A stretch of DNA of 64,000 nucleotides from Candidatus Paraprevotella stercoravium (lineage in GTDB: Bacteria; Bacteroidota; Bacteroidia; Bacteroidales; Bacteroidaceae), in the NCBI GenBank assembly GCA_944320795.1, contig CALUIU010000002.1:1-64000 (forward strand), given 5' to 3'. The notes under the pieces were generated by a model. The model ran no database searches. It had not been told where the DNA came from and saw only the letters and a list, made by a program, of their open reading frames with translations. Within the stretch, counting starts at the first letter, position 1. Every line of letters begins with the position of its first letter. Positions 1 through 9,225 of this stretch are shown here, one piece after another. Made by a program: the position numbers and the translations under genes.

Positions 1-59
<59 letters not shown>

Positions 60-89
60 GTTATCATGTCATCCTTCCCGAATGCGATG

Positions 90-120
90 CAAAGGTACGA
101 CTTTTTTTGAAACCTGCAAA
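90..120 (-). promoter_or_regulatory. Promoter of tRNA-Gly
   Basis: Read on the minus strand: TTTG (120-117), a 19-base spacer, then TACCTTTG (97-90). This matches the Bacteroidetes primary sigma consensus (-33 TTTG, -7 TAnnTTTG) at all eight -7 positions that matter, with normal spacing. The predicted transcript start is about 83, some 24 bases before the mature tRNA 5' end. Confidence 0.8.
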
Positions 121-141
121 CAATTCCGCGTTTTTTCTTTC

Positions 142-202
142 AAAAAAAGCAGATTTCCCTGCATTTTCCGTTCCAAAACGGTTTAAAACAAAAGAAATCT
201 GC
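142..202 (-). terminator. Terminator of nspC
   Basis: A nine-pair stem, GCAGATTTC (149-157) with GAAATCTGC (194-202), encloses a loop that itself contains a small CCGTT/AACGG hairpin. On the minus strand the stem is followed by a run of seven T. It lies directly after the nspC stop codon and before the tRNA promoter. Confidence 0.65.
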
Positions 203-211
203 CTTATTTTA

Positions 212-1402
212 TCAACACATACGGTCACGATAGTCTTCATATGTGTATTCCCGATAGTATTCCAGAACACCATCTTCATGCAGCAATGCGATGGACGGAT
301 GATGTATTCCGTTAAACATATTGGTCTTTACCGTGGTATAATGAATCATATCCTCAAAGATCAGAGTCTCTCCCACTTTCAGCTCATGATCGAATTTCCA
401 GCACGACATAAAATCTCCGCTCAGACAACTGTTACCTCCCAAGCGGTATACATGTTCTTCAGGAGTGGCAGTCTTGATATAGTCTTCCGGCATCGTCTCC
501 GCTCCACGCACAGCCGGCTGATAAGGCATCTCCAGACAGTCGGGCATGTGACAGGTGAAACTCACATTCAGAATAGCCGTGCGGATTCCTTTATTCTCCA
601 CCACATCAACCACACGTGACACCAGAGGACCCGTCTGCCAGGCAAAGGCCGATCCGGGTTCCAGAATGACACGCAGATTGGGATAACGTTCCTGCAGACC
701 GCGCAACAAGGTAATCAGATGCTCCGTATCGTATCCCTTTCGGGTCATCAGATGTCCGCCTCCCAGATTCAACCATTTCAGGCGGGGCAGCCATTTTCCG
801 AACTTGGTCTCCAGATGCTCCAGAGTATGCTCCAAAGCCGTGGAATCGCTTTCGCAATGACAATGGCAATGAAAACCTTCTATGCCTTCAGGCAAATCTT
901 CCGACAAAGCATCGGCCAGTATGCCAAAACGCGAACCGGGAGCACAAGGATCATACAGTTCCACTTCTATTTCCGAATACTCGGGATTCACACGCAGACC
1001 ACAGGATATGGCTTCCGACGGATGCTGATGATTATAAGCTTTCACCAATGGCCAGAAACGGGCATATTGGGTCAGGGAATTAAAAGTGATATGACTGCTG
1101 CACTCCATCAGACGGTCAAAATCCTCTTCGGTATATGCCGGCGAATAAGTATGTGCCTTGCTTCCGAATTCCTCGGCAGCCAAACGGGCTTCATAAAGCG
1201 AACTGGCTGTCGTATGGGTGATATACTCCCGGAAAATCGGGAACGATTTCCAAAGAGCGAACGATTTAAAGGCCAGGATTATTTCCGCTCCACTGCGCTT
1301 GGCCACATCACGAATCAGACTCAAGTTACGGCGCAGCAAACGCTCTTCCATCACATAGCAGGGAGTCTTTACCCCTTCAAAGGTATGGGAATCTGTTTTC
1401 AT
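212..1402 (-). CDS. nspC: Carboxynorspermidine decarboxylase
   Basis: A PLP-dependent enzyme of the alanine racemase/group IV decarboxylase fold. It decarboxylates carboxynorspermidine or carboxyspermidine to norspermidine or spermidine in the cytosol, the last step of the polyamine route used by many Bacteroidetes. The 396 residues match the family length. The likely PLP lysine is Lys46 in ILAFKSFALW. Further family motifs are GFHCHCHCES, LNLGGGHLMT, the phosphate-binding EPGSAFAW and the active-site CLSGDFM (Cys-Leu-Ser-Gly-Asp) near the C-terminus. The ATG at 1402 gives a complete N-terminus starting directly at the barrel. The carboxynorspermidine dehydrogenase gene that usually partners it is not in the window. 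A 58-base gap separates it from the upstream gene, so co-transcription is possible. Confidence 0.92.
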   Translation of the reverse strand: MKTDSHTFEGVKTPCYVMEERLLRRNLSLIRDVAKRSGAEIILAFKSFALWKSFPIFREYITHTTASSLYEARLAAEEFGSKAHTYSPAYTEEDFDRLMECSSHITFNSLTQYARFWPLVKAYNHQHPSEAISCGLRVNPEYSEIEVELYDPCAPGSRFGILADALSEDLPEGIEGFHCHCHCESDSTALEHTLEHLETKFGKWLPRLKWLNLGGGHLMTRKGYDTEHLITLLRGLQERYPNLRVILEPGSAFAWQTGPLVSRVVDVVENKGIRTAILNVSFTCHMPDCLEMPYQPAVRGAETMPEDYIKTATPEEHVYRLGGNSCLSGDFMSCWKFDHELKVGETLIFEDMIHYTTVKTNMFNGIHHPSIALLHEDGVLEYYREYTYEDYRDRMC

Positions 1403-1460
1403 ATCCTTGTTGCTTGATATTTTAAGTGTTTGTATTCTTCTTTGATTCTATATTTATAAA

Positions 1461-2414
1461 TTAGTATACCAGACGTACATTGTCCACCCATAATGTTGTA
1501 CCGACAGAGCCTACATAAGCACCGCCGTAGCTGGAATCAAACTGCAAGATAATGTGTGTAGGTGTTTCGTCCGCATCTGCCCATCCCACTTCGTGGATCG
1601 GAACATTCTTTCCCTTACTGTTGATACAGTATTTGGTATCGTCTCCGGTAATCAGTCCCATATAGCTTTGGAAACCGCTCTTCTTGGAGATATCTCCATA
1701 TTGGATCGGGAATTGCGCGTTATTTACCCAACCGGTGTTCTTGGAAAAACGGTGCACCATCGTACCGACACGCTTGGCATAAATATTTCCTTTGGCATCT
1801 TCCCATCTTTTCTGCAGGATGCAGATCACATCCGGCATATCCATACCGGACACCTTGGTTACCCGGCTGAAACCGGTCTCACGGATACGGTTCGGCTGCC
1901 CTGAAAGTTTCACCTTATAATCAAAGCAAACAGCCTTGGGACGACGCGCCAGCGGCATACCGGCCGACAGCTTGCTCATCGGATTGGAGGTGCTCGTCAC
2001 CGGTTCCAAAGCACTTCCCAGCCACAACGAACCGGCCGCAAGCACTTTGATATTGACAATGCCCAGAACTACACACTTCTCAATATGTGTTTTCAGGCAG
2101 GCACAATAACCGTTACCTCTTTTTTCCCGATACACCGAAGTATTTGTCTTGGTGATACCGGCCACTTTGGCCATCACATTGGAAGTAGCCCACGGTGAAC
2201 CGCCCTGATTGGTATAAGCCTTACTGTTGTTCCATACCGCATTCGGTCCTACCTCATAAAGACTTTTGGTATTACCGCCGATGATCGCGCTTTCTTTGAT
2301 ATTGCGCACGATCCACTGGTCAAAGTTACCATACTTAATCATTTCTCCCTGACCGAAGAACAAGGCAGGTACCAAAGCCATGGCCCCTGTCAACAATACT
2401 CTTTTTCCTTTCAT
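1461..2414 (-). CDS. Secreted PCMD-domain protein (putative carbohydrate-active)
   Basis: The start is placed at the ATG at 2414, because the open frame further upstream runs into the preceding gene and because MKGKRVLLTGAMALVPALFFGQG then forms a clean signal peptide. The mature part has the hallmarks of the PCMD (putative carbohydrate metabolism domain) family of Bacteroidetes: a beta-sandwich with a central LWLGSAL segment, the block GMPLARRPKAVCFDYKVKL, and a C-terminal DNVRLVY strand typical of carbohydrate-binding-like folds. No catalytic residues are recognisable. It follows the outer-membrane barrel gene by 25 bases, so the two are probably one operon. Function is unknown; the family name is only a guess at role, and the assignment rests on pattern resemblance. 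Confidence 0.65.
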   Translation of the reverse strand: MKGKRVLLTGAMALVPALFFGQGEMIKYGNFDQWIVRNIKESAIIGGNTKSLYEVGPNAVWNNSKAYTNQGGSPWATSNVMAKVAGITKTNTSVYREKRGNGYCACLKTHIEKCVVLGIVNIKVLAAGSLWLGSALEPVTSTSNPMSKLSAGMPLARRPKAVCFDYKVKLSGQPNRIRETGFSRVTKVSGMDMPDVICILQKRWEDAKGNIYAKRVGTMVHRFSKNTGWVNNAQFPIQYGDISKKSGFQSYMGLITGDDTKYCINSKGKNVPIHEVGWADADETPTHIILQFDSSYGGAYVGSVGTTLWVDNVRLVY

Positions 2415-2439
2415 TATCTTTGTTTTTAAATCCTTTCCA

Positions 2440-3627
2440 TTAAAAAGCTTCATTTATATTGAAGGATACATTCGGACTGTCTTTCGTGAATCCCAAGTCC
2501 AAACGCACATTAACCCGTTTCTTGAACTCCCAACGGTATCCTACTCCATAATTGGGGAGTGTCTCACGCAACCAGATGTTATCAAAATTATGGAACACAT
2601 TGGCAAAACCGATCCAGGCCACCATACCGCTGCGTCCCTTCAGATGCTGACGCAGCTCCACCTGCCCTTCCAGAATATTCCGGTCACGGTAGCGGCCTTC
2701 ATAATAACCGCGCATCCGGTTCATCGTACCCACCTGTGCCAACATGGTCCAGGGCACATTTCCATAATTCAGCAAGCCGTGCAGCTCCATAGCCATGACT
2801 CCGCCTTTCCATACCTGACGATAAGCGGAATAGGTCAGATCTGTATAGGAAAATGGATAGCGGTTTCCCATTCCTGCAGGATAGGACATCTGTTCCAGAC
2901 GAAAATAGTTGCCCCGATAGGCATTCAACACAAAATCTCTGCTGTCATAAATCAATGTCAATCCGAGACCGTAGCTCCGGATTCGCTGGTCTTGCCCCTG
3001 GATTAATTCCGGACGCTCGAAATCATAGGAGTTCACGAGACTGATATCGCCCACAAGCCCTAAATAGGTATGCTTGAATATCCGATACTGGAAATCCGGT
3101 CTGAACTGGAATTTCACCCGGTTATACATACTTTTGTTCGCTCCGTCGCACCCCTGGTCATAACCGATACCCCAAATATAACTGGGAAAGGTATACACAT
3201 AGGTCTGATAATTGAGTCGGAAACGGTCATGGGCAAAAAAATTGTTTCCACGCACACCTATGGAGAGCATACCGGCTATGCTGGCATTTCCATACAAGGA
3301 TACATTGGATTTCTGCAACGTCGGGTCACTGCGATCCCAGGAATACAGACCGGAAGCCGCGATTCCCAGTCCCAGCGAAGTTGTAGCCGTATAGCTGGGA
3401 CCAAACAATACGCTAAAATCAAAAGGTTTGTTTTTCTCCTTATTGGCATTCCGCAGATAATCTCCGAGCCACGCAAACGCGCCTTTCCGTTTCCCGGCCA
3501 CGACCGTATCCACAGAATCGGCATGCTCCCCTTCAGAAAAATCTGCCGGCACATACGCAGAAAGACTGCCGGTAAAAGACAAGCAGAGCAACAGAAAACA
3601 GAATATCCGGTTTATATTTAAATTCAT
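2440..3627 (-). CDS. Omp85-type outer-membrane barrel protein (surface antigen family)
   Basis: The start is taken as the ATG at 3627 (MNLNINRIFCFLLLCLSFTG..., a signal peptide ending near SLSA). A perfect promoter -7 element at 3653-3660 places the transcript start near 3646, ruling out the longer frame. The roughly 395-residue protein is almost entirely alternating aromatic and polar residues, as in a beta-barrel: FLFGPSYTATTSLGLG, GLTLIYDSRD and FRLEQMSY resemble BamA/TamA C-terminal barrels, and MRGYYEGRYRD matches the conserved R-G-Y-x-G/R-F-like L6 motif of the Omp85 superfamily. No POTRA domains are present, so it is a barrel-only member. Its substrate is unknown. It leads an operon with the PCMD gene downstream. 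Confidence 0.75.
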   Translation of the reverse strand: MNLNINRIFCFLLLCLSFTGSLSAYVPADFSEGEHADSVDTVVAGKRKGAFAWLGDYLRNANKEKNKPFDFSVLFGPSYTATTSLGLGIAASGLYSWDRSDPTLQKSNVSLYGNASIAGMLSIGVRGNNFFAHDRFRLNYQTYVYTFPSYIWGIGYDQGCDGANKSMYNRVKFQFRPDFQYRIFKHTYLGLVGDISLVNSYDFERPELIQGQDQRIRSYGLGLTLIYDSRDFVLNAYRGNYFRLEQMSYPAGMGNRYPFSYTDLTYSAYRQVWKGGVMAMELHGLLNYGNVPWTMLAQVGTMNRMRGYYEGRYRDRNILEGQVELRQHLKGRSGMVAWIGFANVFHNFDNIWLRETLPNYGVGYRWEFKKRVNVRLDLGFTKDSPNVSFNINEAF

Positions 3628-3652
3628 GACTTTTCTCATCGGTTTATTGTCG

Positions 3653-3660
3653 CAAAGATA
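3653..3660 (-). promoter_or_regulatory. Promoter -7 element for the Omp85-type gene
   Basis: The minus strand reads TATCTTTG, a full match to TAnnTTTG. No good TTTG is seen at the expected -33 position, so this rests on the -7 element alone. It lies 26 bases before the chosen start codon. Confidence 0.5.
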
Positions 3661-3803
3661 GTACAATATGATGAGAAATCGCCATCCGCAACAGGATTTA
3701 TCCGTTTGTGACCGGAAAAGATACCGGAATTCTCCCGATAAAATCCCGAATCGTCAGCCACTTGTTTTTTACGGCAACGAATGAAAATCTTTCCGGTGAT
3801 ATC

Positions 3804-3833
3804 CTTGATATTTGATTATATTTTATACTTTTG
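3804..3833 (+). promoter_or_regulatory. Promoter of fbp
   Basis: TACTTTTG at 3826-3833 is a full match to TAnnTTTG. CTTG at 3804-3807, with an 18-base spacer, is a three-of-four match to the -33 box. The start codon follows 29 bases later. Confidence 0.55.
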
Positions 3834-3862
3834 CTGAAAATCATCAATTTTAACCAAACATT

Positions 3863-5878
3863 ATGAACAGCAAAAGATCAAATATAGCTTTGCAAAACGG
3901 TACTAGTGATTATCGTGTTCTGGAACTGCTATCCCAGAATTTCCCCAATATAGCGGCGGCCAGCACGGAAATCATCAATCTGGAAGCTATCATGAACCTT
4001 CCCAAAGGAACCGAGCATTTTGTAGCCGATATTCACGGCGAGTATGAAGCCTTTCTGCACATTCTGAAAAATGCTTCAGGCAATATCCGCAGAAAAGTGG
4101 CGGAACTGTATGGCACATCCATGCGTGAAAACGAGATCCGTAATCTCTGCTCCCTGATTTACTATCCGGAGAAAAAACTGGAATACATCAAGGCCGTAGA
4201 GGAAGACCTGAACGATTTTTATAACATCACCCTGCATCAGTTGGTCAAGATCTGTCAGACGGTATCTTCAAAATACACCCGTTCCAAAGTAAGGAAAGCA
4301 CTGCCTAAAGAGTTTTCCTATATCATAGAAGAACTGCTTCACGAGTCACCTCTGGAAAACAACAAGCAAGGTTACTTTAACCGCATTATCGAAACGATCA
4401 TTTCCACCGGAAGAGCGGACGATTTCATCATTCAGATCTGCAACCTGATCCAGCGCCTCAGCATCGACCAACTGCACGTGCTGGGCGATATCTACGACCG
4501 CGGACCGGGAGCGCACATCATCATGGACAAACTGTGCAACTATCATCACTTTGATATCCAATGGGGCAATCACGACGCGCTCTGGATGGGTGCCGCCGCC
4601 GGAAACGACTGCTGCATCGCCAATGTGCTGCGTATCTCGTTGCGTTACGCCAATCTGAACACACTGGAAGACGGTTATGGCATCAACATGGTTCCCTTGG
4701 CTACTTTTGCCATGGAAACTTATGCCGATGATCCGTGCAAGGAATTCATTCCGAAAATCAGTGAAGAGGAAACCGACTACAACGGCAAGACCATCCGACT
4801 CATCGCACAGATGCACAAGGCAATATCAGTCATTCAGTTCAAACTGGAAGCCGCGCTCATTGACAAACATCCGGAATGGCATATGCAAGACCGCAAACAG
4901 CTGGAATTCATTGATCTGGAAAACAAGGTATTTGTCTGGGAAGGCAAGACTTATGAAATGACAGAATGCTCTTTCCCTACCATCGATCCTAAAAACCCGT
5001 ATCAACTGACCCACGAAGAAGCGGATCTGGTTGAGAAACTGCACCGGTCCTTCCGGATCTGTGACCGCCTGAAACATCACATCCAGTGTCTTCTCTCCCA
5101 CGGCTGCCTCTATGGCATCTTCAATTCAAATCTGCTGTTCCACGCTTCCATTCCTCTGAATGCGGACGGAACTCTGAAGGATGTGGAAATCCAGGGTAAA
5201 AAATATCAGGGAAGAGCTTTGCTCGAGAAATTGGGACAAATGATGCGTGCCGCTTTGAGCAACAGTAAAAATGCCAAAGAGAAGGATTTCGCCATTGACT
5301 ATTACTGGTACATCTGGTGCGGACCGGACTCTCCGCTGTTCGACAAGTCAAAGATGGCCACCTTTGAGCGTTACTTCCTGAAAGACAAGGCCACCCATCA
5401 GGAAGAGAAAGGCTACTACTATAAACTGAGAGACAACGAAGAAGTTTGTGACCGTATTCTCGACGCGTTCGATGTAACCGGACCTCACCGTCACATCATC
5501 AACGGACATGTACCGGTACGAGCCGCCAAAGGCGAGAATCCGATCAAGGCCAACGGCAAGCTGATGGTTATCGACGGAGGATTCGCCAAAGCCTACCACA
5601 ACACCACCGGTATCGCGGGCTATACACTGGTATATCACAGCAGGGGCTTCCAATTGGTGCAGCACGAACCGTTCACTTCGGCCGAAGAAGCGGTTAAAAA
5701 CGGTACGGATATTGTCAGCACCACGCAAATTGTGGAAATGAGCAGCCAGCGCATGATGGTGCGTGATACAGATAAGGGCGAAGAACTGCAGGGACAGATC
5801 GAGGAACTGCAGAATCTGCTGTATGCCTATCAGCAAGGCTATATTCAGGAACGTCCGGAAAATAAACAGCCCGGATAA
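3863..5878 (+). CDS. fbp: Fructose-1,6-bisphosphatase, class III
   Basis: Hydrolyses fructose-1,6-bisphosphate to fructose-6-phosphate in gluconeogenesis in the cytosol. At 671 residues it has the usual length of the class III (Firmicutes/Bacteroidetes) enzyme. That class is built on a metallophosphoesterase fold and is unrelated to the E. coli class I and II enzymes. The metal-binding motifs are visible in order: [14 protein letters not shown] near residue 55, [12 protein letters not shown] near 206, [10 protein letters not shown] near 230, and a late INGHVPV near 545 that supplies a histidine ligand. It is monocistronic: its own promoter lies upstream and a strong hairpin terminator begins four bases after the stop. 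Confidence 0.95.
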   Translation: MNSKRSNIALQNGTSDYRVLELLSQNFPNIAAASTEIINLEAIMNLPKGTEHFVADIHGEYEAFLHILKNASGNIRRKVAELYGTSMRENEIRNLCSLIYYPEKKLEYIKAVEEDLNDFYNITLHQLVKICQTVSSKYTRSKVRKALPKEFSYIIEELLHESPLENNKQGYFNRIIETIISTGRADDFIIQICNLIQRLSIDQLHVLGDIYDRGPGAHIIMDKLCNYHHFDIQWGNHDALWMGAAAGNDCCIANVLRISLRYANLNTLEDGYGINMVPLATFAMETYADDPCKEFIPKISEEETDYNGKTIRLIAQMHKAISVIQFKLEAALIDKHPEWHMQDRKQLEFIDLENKVFVWEGKTYEMTECSFPTIDPKNPYQLTHEEADLVEKLHRSFRICDRLKHHIQCLLSHGCLYGIFNSNLLFHASIPLNADGTLKDVEIQGKKYQGRALLEKLGQMMRAALSNSKNAKEKDFAIDYYWYIWCGPDSPLFDKSKMATFERYFLKDKATHQEEKGYYYKLRDNEEVCDRILDAFDVTGPHRHIINGHVPVRAAKGENPIKANGKLMVIDGGFAKAYHNTTGIAGYTLVYHSRGFQLVQHEPFTSAEEAVKNGTDIVSTTQIVEMSSQRMMVRDTDKGEELQGQIEELQNLLYAYQQGYIQERPENKQPG

Positions 5879-5882
5879 AAAC

Positions 5883-5937
5883 AAAGCATCGCTTCCAACA
5901 GAACGGAATGTCCTACTGTTGGAAGCGATGCTTTTTT
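5883..5937. terminator. Bidirectional terminator between fbp and the mnmD-like gene
   Basis: A 19-base arm at 5883-5901 (AAGCATCGCTTCCAACAG) pairs with its exact complement at 5916-5934, followed by six T on the + strand. The other strand also offers a short T run, so the hairpin can end both convergent genes. It reaches the stop codon of the minus-strand gene. Confidence 0.9.
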
Positions 5938-6611
5938 CAGATATCGGCCGGTCCGGGAACCACGGCGCGCAACATTTCACGCTTTCCGGGAGGACCGGGA
6001 ATACGCTCAACGGTAAAACCGGCCTGCTGCAGCATGCGGCGCACAGCTCCTTTGGCACAATAGGTAACCAGCACCCCACCGGGATTCATCACCCGGAAAA
6101 TACGGTCAAAAAGAGGCTGGTTCCATACATCCGGCTGCTTGTCGGGAGCGAACGCGTCAAAAAATACCAGATCTATCTTTTCCGGGAAATCCACCTCATT
6201 GAAATCTCCCCGGATTTTATGCAACAGGAAATGCGGATCCAGACAGACGTCCTCATTCCACGGACTCTCATGCAACTGAGAGAACCAACGGCCGGCACCC
6301 TCTATTTCCAGCTGCTCATAATGCAACTGCGCCCATAAAGCGGGCTCCAGCGGATATTTTTCCAAAGTATAATAACTCACCGACACGGAATCGTGTACCG
6401 CACGCGACAAGGCCAGCAAGGCATTCAGTCCGGTTCCAAAACCAAATTCCAGAATGCGGTAATCCTTACGGTGCAAATAATCCCATCCGGAATGAAAAAA
6501 CACATGGCGTGACTCCTGTAAAGCACCATTTACCGAATGATAGTGTTCCTCCATTTCGGGAACAAAAAGCGTACAGCTGCCGTCAGCTGTCATTTCCACA
6601 GTTCGTTTCAT
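5937..6611 (-). CDS. mnmD: MnmD-like tRNA methyltransferase (DUF752 family)
   Basis: Predicted SAM-dependent methyltransferase that finishes the mnm5(s2)U34 modification of tRNA wobble uridines, corresponding to the MnmD half of bifunctional MnmC. The 224-residue length from the ATG at 6611 fits stand-alone MnmD proteins. Motif I is [11 protein letters not shown]. The family signature is [17 protein letters not shown] followed by [16 protein letters not shown]. The FAD-dependent MnmC oxidase half is absent, as expected outside Proteobacteria. The start codon lies inside the last codons of the upstream nucleotidase gene (29-base overlap), pointing to translational coupling. A longer frame upstream exists but would be buried further in that gene and carries no domain. 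Confidence 0.8.
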   Translation of the reverse strand: MKRTVEMTADGSCTLFVPEMEEHYHSVNGALQESRHVFFHSGWDYLHRKDYRILEFGFGTGLNALLALSRAVHDSVSVSYYTLEKYPLEPALWAQLHYEQLEIEGAGRWFSQLHESPWNEDVCLDPHFLLHKIRGDFNEVDFPEKIDLVFFDAFAPDKQPDVWNQPLFDRIFRVMNPGGVLVTYCAKGAVRRMLQQAGFTVERIPGPPGKREMLRAVVPGPADI

Positions 6612-8331
6612 TGCCTTTACTTTCTTTTGTACCGAACAGTATCTGCCGGTCGCGCCTGCAAGCCTCGAGAGCCCACGCTTCGGGAACAAAGCGCCAATGC
6701 CCCATTGCCTCTGCACAGATACGACCCTTATTACGGATATATTCTATAAAATGATAACGGATATCTTTCTCTGAAGTATACAGAATACGGCTCTGCAGCT
6801 CTTCATGACTGAGTCCGGCTCCACGGGTGAAAAGCTCTCCGCCTCCATAGGCACGATAAGAGTTCGTCACGACCCGGTACACCGTATCCGGATCAAACGG
6901 ACGCCCGTCGGTCAGTTCCTCCACAGTCACCCGTTCTCCTTCGGCACGGGTCACATCGACCGTATAACGGATACCGGCAGCCGAATCAAAATTAAAAGCC
7001 AGATTGGCAAACCCCAGCCGCTTTCCGTGATCCAGCAAAGGAGCCATCTTCATAATATGGTCTCCAGGCTCCAGCATCCGGTCAGTCCACAAGGCATAAC
7101 TCATCTCCAGAATATTCTGGATCTCCCGGCCACGCATAGCCAGCACACACACCATATTTTCATATTTATACAGATGGAACATGTCGCGGATATAGATATC
7201 TCCCTTCGGAAGCACGGCATCAAAAGTAAGCGGCGCCGCAAAAGACACATCCGCTCCCGTGATTTTCAGCTGCATGTCATGAATCAGGTCCATAAAGGCC
7301 GAAGAACCGAAGTAGGCATCCTGACTGGAAATGGCATGATCAAAGCTGCCGATACGCTGATTCACATAAGCGGCAATCTGAGTCGAGGCGTCAGCATATT
7401 TACGCTCAAATTCATACACCAGATCACCGGTTTCATACATCACGTTCTGTATCCGGGCATGTATCTTTTTACGTTGCAGTTTTCCTTCCTCATAATACAA
7501 CGACACATCAATCACACTCACACTGGTAGCCAGACTCCATAAACCGACACAACTGACCTTATGTCCGTAGCGATTCGTGATGACCTCTATATGTTTCTGA
7601 TGATCATGCCCATAGCAGATCACATCCAGTCCATCTACCTCACGGGCAATACAGGCAGACACATTTTCACAGAAATCCTCGGTAACGACTCCCCCGCTCC
7701 ATCCGGAGTGAAACAAGCCGACCACGAGATCGGGCTGTTCCTGTTCACGAATATGACGCACCCACAGCTCTGCCGCCTTCACCATGTCCTGCACGGCAAT
7801 GCCCCGCCACTGTTCTTTGGGTACCCAATGAGGAATGGCACTGGTCACCAGTCCCAAGACAGCTATACGCACCCCGTCACGCTCCAGCACCGTATAAGGA
7901 CTGAAATAAGGCTTTCCGGTCTGTTCGCTTACCAGATTGGCTGCCAGCACCGGAAAATGACACTGCGCCACAAAACGGTCATAAACGGCATGCCCCATCT
8001 CCAGGTCATGATTTCCGATACAGAGAGCGTCATACTTCATATGATTCATGACCTCCGCAATGAGGTGCGGACTGCGGGTGTCTACAAAATTATAATAATA
8101 GGCGGTGGGCTGTCCCTGCAGCACATCACCGCAATCCAGCAATACGGAAGTATTCGGATGCTTCTCCCGCTCACGGCAGACAAAAGCATAGACCCGTGAC
8201 AAAGCCCCCCGGGCAGGACCGTTTTCGATGAAATCATGCGAAAAGAGAGCACCATGGATATCCGTGGTGTGCATAATTTTTATTTTTTTCTCTATACGGT
8301 TTTTTTCTGCCATGCTAAAAAAATCTGCCAT
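6583..8331 (-). CDS. 5'-nucleotidase / metallophosphatase family protein
   Basis: A two-domain nucleotidase of the UshA/CpdB type with 582 residues. The N-terminal metallophosphatase domain shows IMHTTDIHG near residue 18, LLDCGDVLQG near 64, CIGNHDLEMG near 104 and CYGHDHQKH near 235. The C-terminal domain of the 5_nucleotid_C type begins near 340 and includes TNSYRAYGGGELF. No signal peptide is visible, so unlike E. coli UshA it is probably cytoplasmic, and the natural substrate (nucleotide, cyclic nucleotide or another phosphoester) is not determined. Two starts are possible, the ATG at 8331 or one at 8313. The promoter -7 element at 8339-8346 is so close that the shorter form would have a normal leader. 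Confidence 0.8.
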   Translation of the reverse strand: MADFFSMAEKNRIEKKIKIMHTTDIHGALFSHDFIENGPARGALSRVYAFVCREREKHPNTSVLLDCGDVLQGQPTAYYYNFVDTRSPHLIAEVMNHMKYDALCIGNHDLEMGHAVYDRFVAQCHFPVLAANLVSEQTGKPYFSPYTVLERDGVRIAVLGLVTSAIPHWVPKEQWRGIAVQDMVKAAELWVRHIREQEQPDLVVGLFHSGWSGGVVTEDFCENVSACIAREVDGLDVICYGHDHQKHIEVITNRYGHKVSCVGLWSLATSVSVIDVSLYYEEGKLQRKKIHARIQNVMYETGDLVYEFERKYADASTQIAAYVNQRIGSFDHAISSQDAYFGSSAFMDLIHDMQLKITGADVSFAAPLTFDAVLPKGDIYIRDMFHLYKYENMVCVLAMRGREIQNILEMSYALWTDRMLEPGDHIMKMAPLLDHGKRLGFANLAFNFDSAAGIRYTVDVTRAEGERVTVEELTDGRPFDPDTVYRVVTNSYRAYGGGELFTRGAGLSHEELQSRILYTSEKDIRYHFIEYIRNKGRICAEAMGHWRFVPEAWALEACRRDRQILFGTKESKGNETNCGNDS

Positions 8332-8338
8332 TATTATG

Positions 8339-8346
8339 CAAAAATA
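8339..8346 (-). promoter_or_regulatory. Promoter -7 element for the nucleotidase-mnmD pair
   Basis: The minus strand reads TATTTTTG, a full TAnnTTTG match. A clear -33 TTTG is lacking. With a start site about six bases downstream, the ATG at 8331 would be almost leaderless and the ATG at 8313 would have about 20 leader bases. Confidence 0.45.
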
Positions 8347-8419
8347 GCAATAAAACGCTCTGTCACCAACTGACTGGCATCTTATTTGTTGAATATTTTA
8401 GCAAAAAAGGAGGATTATT

Positions 8420-9127
8420 ATGGCATTTATAGATTATTATAAGATCATGGGTATCGCGAAAGATACTCCTCAAAAAGACATCAAGAGTGCTTACCGGAAA
8501 AGAGCCAAACAGTTCCATCCGGACCTCCACCCGAACGATCCGAAAGCCAAAGCGAAGTTTCAGGCACTGAACGAGGCTTACGATGTTCTGAGTGATCCGG
8601 AAAAGCGGGCCAAGTACGACCAGTACGGAGAACATTGGAAGAGCATGGGCGGATTCCAGAACGGTGGCGGAGGAGAAGGCGGATTCGAAGGATTTGACTT
8701 CAGCCAGTTCAGTGGTGGCGGCAGCTTCTCCGATTTCTTTGAACAACTGTTTGGAGGCGCCCGTCACCGGCAAAGTTCCCAAAGCAGCGGATTCCAGAAT
8801 TTCGGCGGATTCCAGAATTTCGGCGGATTCGGCGGCTTTGACGGATACCGGGAAGAACCGGTGGTACAGGACAAATTGTGCCAGGTGCATATTGATATGT
8901 ACACAGCCATTCTGGGAGGAGAAATCATTGTGTCCACTCCGGTAGAAAAAATCAAGCTGAAAGTAAAACCGGGTACCCAGCCGGGTACAAAAGTGCGCAT
9001 CAAAGGAAAAGGCGATCTGTATCCGAATGGCGAACGGAGCAATCTGATCATCACCTATCAGGTAGACCTGCCGCAACATTTGAGTGCACGTCAGAAAGAA
9101 CTTCTCGAAGAAATGCGCCGCTCATAA
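8420..9127 (+). CDS. DnaJ/CbpA-type J-domain co-chaperone, short form
   Basis: The N-terminal J domain (residues about 4-70) has the HPD tripeptide in [10 protein letters not shown] that stimulates Hsp70 ATPase. A Gly/Phe-rich linker follows (about 75-145), with a tandem FQNFGG repeat, then one DnaJ C-terminal beta domain ([13 protein letters not shown]... [17 protein letters not shown]). The zinc-finger region of true DnaJ is absent, as in CbpA. At 235 residues it is shorter than CbpA (about 300): the second C-terminal domain stops shortly after [18 protein letters not shown]. An unusually strong ribosome-binding site for this phylum, GGAGG, lies eight bases before the ATG. It is probably cytosolic; partner Hsp70 and clients are unknown. 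No grpE, dnaK or cbpM neighbour is seen. Confidence 0.85.
   Translation: MAFIDYYKIMGIAKDTPQKDIKSAYRKRAKQFHPDLHPNDPKAKAKFQALNEAYDVLSDPEKRAKYDQYGEHWKSMGGFQNGGGGEGGFEGFDFSQFSGGGSFSDFFEQLFGGARHRQSSQSSGFQNFGGFQNFGGFGGFDGYREEPVVQDKLCQVHIDMYTAILGGEIIVSTPVEKIKLKVKPGTQPGTKVRIKGKGDLYPNGERSNLIITYQVDLPQHLSARQKELLEEMRRS
8789..8824 (+). repeat. 18-base tandem repeat in the Gly/Phe linker of the J-protein gene
   Basis: GGATTCCAGAATTTCGGC occurs twice without interruption, followed by a partial third copy. It encodes repeated GFQNFG in the flexible linker. The unit is a multiple of three, so copy-number change would alter linker length but not the frame. Confidence 0.8.
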
Positions 9128-9129
9128 AG

Positions 9130-9153
9130 CATACCCGAAAGTATGTATTTTTT
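9130..9153 (+). terminator. Weak terminator of the J-protein gene
   Basis: CATAC and GTATG (9130-9134, 9141-9145) form a five-pair stem, extendable by a G-U pair, followed by TATTTTTTT. The stem is short but the U-run is good. Confidence 0.45.
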
Positions 9154-9162
9154 GAATCACAA

Positions 9163-9194
9163 TTTGCATAAGTCAATAAAAAAACCGACCTTTG
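9163..9194 (+). promoter_or_regulatory. Promoter of the flavodiiron protein gene
   Basis: TTTG (9163-9166), a 20-base spacer, then GACCTTTG (9187-9194). The -33 box and spacing are ideal and the -7 box has seven of eight positions. The start codon is 31 bases downstream. Confidence 0.65.
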
Positions 9195-9225
9195 TAAAAA
9201 GGCATTCAAAACAAAGAAACAAAAT

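Noticed and set aside
107..619. Long + strand frames opposite nspC and other minus-strand genes
   Set aside because: They are antisense to confidently identified genes and show no signal, domain or promoter; typical of moderately GC-rich coding DNA.
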